Assembly: GCA_016720905.1 (NCBI GenBank) | Contig: JADKJT010000017.1 | Span: forward strand, 62,001 to 126,000 | DNA length: 64,000 bases | Reading direction: 5' to 3' | Source of the DNA: Gemmatimonadaceae bacterium | GTDB taxonomy: Bacteria; Gemmatimonadota; Gemmatimonadetes; Gemmatimonadales; Gemmatimonadaceae | Part shown: one piece after another, positions 62,164 to 64,000 of the stretch | How positions within the stretch are numbered: position 1 is the first letter of the stretch | How the letters are laid out: each line of letters opens with the position of its first letter | The notes under the pieces: generated by a model | Told to the model about the DNA's origin: nothing | What the model saw: only the letters and a program-made list of their open reading frames with translations | Databases searched by the model: none | Program-made: the position numbers and the translations under genes

Positions 62164-64000
62164 ATGGACCAGACCCGCTACGCCGAGCTGTTTCGCGCGG
62201 AGGCACGCGAACACCTGGCTGAACTCGACACGACGCTGTTGGCCTTCGAGCAGCAGGCCGACCCGGAGCACGTCGGCACGCTGTTCCGGAGCACGCACAC
62301 CATCAAGGGGATGGCCGCGGCGATGGGATATGGCGCGGTCGAGCAACTGTCGCATGCGCTGGAATCGCTGCTCGACACCATGCGAAGCGGCGACGCGCCT
62401 GTCGACCAGACGTTGGTCGCGCTGCTGTTCGAAGGCACGGACGCGCTGCGCGCCAGCGTCGATGAAGCGGTTGCGGGTCGCGGCGATGTGATTCCTGCCG
62501 CGCTCACGCCATTGCTGCAGCGACTGGGCGCGCCACGCGAGCCGAGACCGCTCGCCGCGCTCGCCAGCGTCGCCTCGCCGAACGATGGACTCGCGGGATT
62601 GACCCACGGCGCACAGTTCGACGAGATCCCGCCCGCGACGGAGCGTCGCGAGACGATGACGGAGGATCTCGCAATCGCCGTGCGTCTGACGGCTGACTGT
62701 CCGCTCAAGGGTGTGCGCGCGTTGCTGGTGTTGGGGCGGCTTGAGCCGCTTGGCGTCGTCCTGCGGATTGACCCGCCACAGGCGTCCTGGCACGGCGACA
62801 CCTTCGACGGTGCGTTCACGGTGTCGCTGCGGTCCGCGACGGCGGCCGACGCCCTGGAGGAGGCCGCGCGCGCTGCCGGTGACGTCGCGCGGGTCAGCGT
62901 CAGCGCCATCCATGCAACGCCACAGCGCGACGGCGCCGGCGACGCGCTGCGCACCGTCCGCGTCGATCGCCGCCGACTGGACACGCTGCTCGATCTGGTG
63001 GGTGAATTGGTGATCACCAGAGACCGCCTGTTGCGCATTGCCGAAGAGAGTGACCACTCCTCGACCCGGGCGCTGACGCGTGCCGCGCACGAAACCGCGC
63101 GCTTGATCAGTGCGCTGCAGGATGAGGTGGTGCAGGCGCGCATGGTGCCGGTTGGGCAGGTGTTCGATCGTTTTCCCCGACTCGTGCGGGACATTGCGCG
63201 GGAGCTTGGGAAGGACGTGCACTTCGTGACCGAAGGGCGGGAGATCGAACTCGATCGATCGCTGCTCGATGCGATCGGCGATCCGATTATCCACCTGCTG
63301 CGGAACGCGCTCGATCACGGGCTTGAGGATGCGGAAACGCGCCGCGCCGCCGGCAAGGCGCCGACCGGAACGCTGACGCTGCGCGCGGCGCGCGATCGCG
63401 CGGCCGTGATCCTGCAGGTGGAGGACGATGGTCGCGGCATCGACCGCGATGTCATCCTGCGTCGTGCGCATCAACAGGGACTGTTGCCGGACAGCGTCGC
63501 CACGTTGGATGACGATGCCCTGCTGCAGGTCCTGGCATACGCGGGGTTCTCCACGGCGCGCTCCGTCACGGCCGTGTCCGGACGCGGCGTTGGCGTGGAC
63601 ATTGTCGCCACGCGCGTGCGCGCGCTGGGTGGTGCGCTGGAGATCGAGACGCTGCAGGGACAGGGCACGGTCTTCACACTGCGCCTGCCGGTGACATTGG
63701 CCATCGCTCGCGCCCTGCTGGTCGATGTGGCCGGATCGACGTACGCCATTCCCGCAGACCACGTGCTGGAAGCGCTGGCGTACGATCCCGGCACACTCGT
63801 CACCGTGGCGGAACGCGAATCGGTGACGGTGCGCGAGGAAGTGGTGCCGATTGTGCATCTCCGGGAGCGCTTTGGCCTCGAGCGACGCCGGGACGATCTG
63901 TATCTGGCGGTGGTCGAAGTGGCCGGTCGACGCACGGCACTGGCGGTCGATGCGCTGGTGGCCCAACAGGACATCGTCGTGAAATCGTTTGATGCGGTGC
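62164..64000 (+). CDS. cheA: Chemotaxis histidine kinase CheA, 3' partial
   Basis: The frame from ATG 62164 is open to the end of the window, about 612 residues. The HPt domain comes first, with the phospho-accepting His45 in FRSTHTIKGMAAAMGY. A dimerisation part follows (RRLDTLLDLVGELVITRDRL). The kinase domain has DPIIHLLRNALDHGLE (N box), VEDDGRGIDRD and SGRGVGVDIV (G boxes). After it the CheW-like P5 domain begins (ARALLVDVAGSTYAIPADHV). The window cuts it before its end. With cheW and cheY upstream it makes a chemotaxis operon. Confidence 0.95.
   Translation, partial: MDQTRYAELFRAEAREHLAELDTTLLAFEQQADPEHVGTLFRSTHTIKGMAAAMGYGAVEQLSHALESLLDTMRSGDAPVDQTLVALLFEGTDALRASVDEAVAGRGDVIPAALTPLLQRLGAPREPRPLAALASVASPNDGLAGLTHGAQFDEIPPATERRETMTEDLAIAVRLTADCPLKGVRALLVLGRLEPLGVVLRIDPPQASWHGDTFDGAFTVSLRSATAADALEEAARAAGDVARVSVSAIHATPQRDGAGDALRTVRVDRRRLDTLLDLVGELVITRDRLLRIAEESDHSSTRALTRAAHETARLISALQDEVVQARMVPVGQVFDRFPRLVRDIARELGKDVHFVTEGREIELDRSLLDAIGDPIIHLLRNALDHGLEDAETRRAAGKAPTGTLTLRAARDRAAVILQVEDDGRGIDRDVILRRAHQQGLLPDSVATLDDDALLQVLAYAGFSTARSVTAVSGRGVGVDIVATRVRALGGALEIETLQGQGTVFTLRLPVTLAIARALLVDVAGSTYAIPADHVLEALAYDPGTLVTVAERESVTVREEVVPIVHLRERFGLERRRDDLYLAVVEVAGRRTALAVDALVAQQDIVVKSFDAV

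Noticed and set aside
62113..63966. A 617-codon open frame on the minus strand
   Set aside because: It is the antisense of cheA. The plus-strand frame has every CheA motif, whereas the minus-strand translation is His/Arg-rich and low complexity, as expected for antisense frames in GC-rich DNA.

Overview
This is high-GC bacterial DNA that looks like a Gemmatimonadota (Gemmatimonas-like) chromosome. The pointers are SusC/SusD-type outer-membrane uptake proteins and many Sec-exported lipoproteins, a clade II (Sec-type) nitrous oxide reductase cluster, CarboxypepD_reg/plug-like proteins, a type 2 isoleucyl-tRNA synthetase and frequent GTG/TTG starts with 4-nt stop/start overlaps. The taxonomic call is inference; there is no rRNA or tRNA gene in the window. 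I see no phage, insertion sequence or CRISPR array.

Layout. 1-4.4 kb: SusC (cut by the window edge), SusD and a DUF4397 lipoprotein, closed by a hairpin terminator. 4.5-11.1 kb: a short-chain dehydrogenase, a HmuY-like lipoprotein with its TonB receptor, and a frameshifted surface protein. 11.2-16 kb: a very large 2-oxoacid:ferredoxin oxidoreductase. 16-21.5 kb (minus): a glycogen operon glgP-glgA-GH57. 21.7-25.2 kb: thrC, an SDR-like protein and a DUF4403 lipoprotein in overlapping frames. 25.3-31.5 kb: a broken M28 peptidase, a Cdd1-like HhH protein, a tiny ORF with a perfect Shine-Dalgarno sequence, heptamer repeats, an S9 peptidase and a TonB receptor. 31.5-37.1 kb (minus): nitronate monooxygenase, penicillin acylase, response regulator and histidine kinase. 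37.4-38.6 kb: a broken glycosyltransferase. 38.6-44.7 kb (minus): nosZ, a membrane protein, nosL, nosD, nosF, nosY, with an NsrR-type Rrf2 regulator diverging from nosZ. 45.3-47 kb: thioredoxin-like and DJ-1/PfpI proteins, a GlnB-like fragment and a small membrane protein. 47.2-61.3 kb: a housekeeping block of tilS, hpt, ftsH, a DUF2723 protein, yggS, divIVA, a purine nucleoside phosphorylase, ileS, a DksA-like protein, two tandem lspA genes and an rluD-type gene. 61.3-64 kb: cheW, cheY and cheA (cut by the window end).

How the genes work together. The nos genes form one N2O respiration unit: the catalytic enzyme, the copper chaperone NosL, the maturation transporter NosDFY and a probable NO-sensing repressor. 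The glycogen operon contains both polymer synthesis and phosphorolysis. The acylase operon carries its own two-component system.

The most striking global feature is a set of single-base frameshifts, mostly at short G or C runs, in at least six otherwise intact genes, plus an implausible in-frame fusion of an exported acylase to a cytoplasmic response regulator. Most look like a one-base deletion. This is more typical of uncorrected indel errors in the assembly than of real gene decay, so these genes are described as one locus each.
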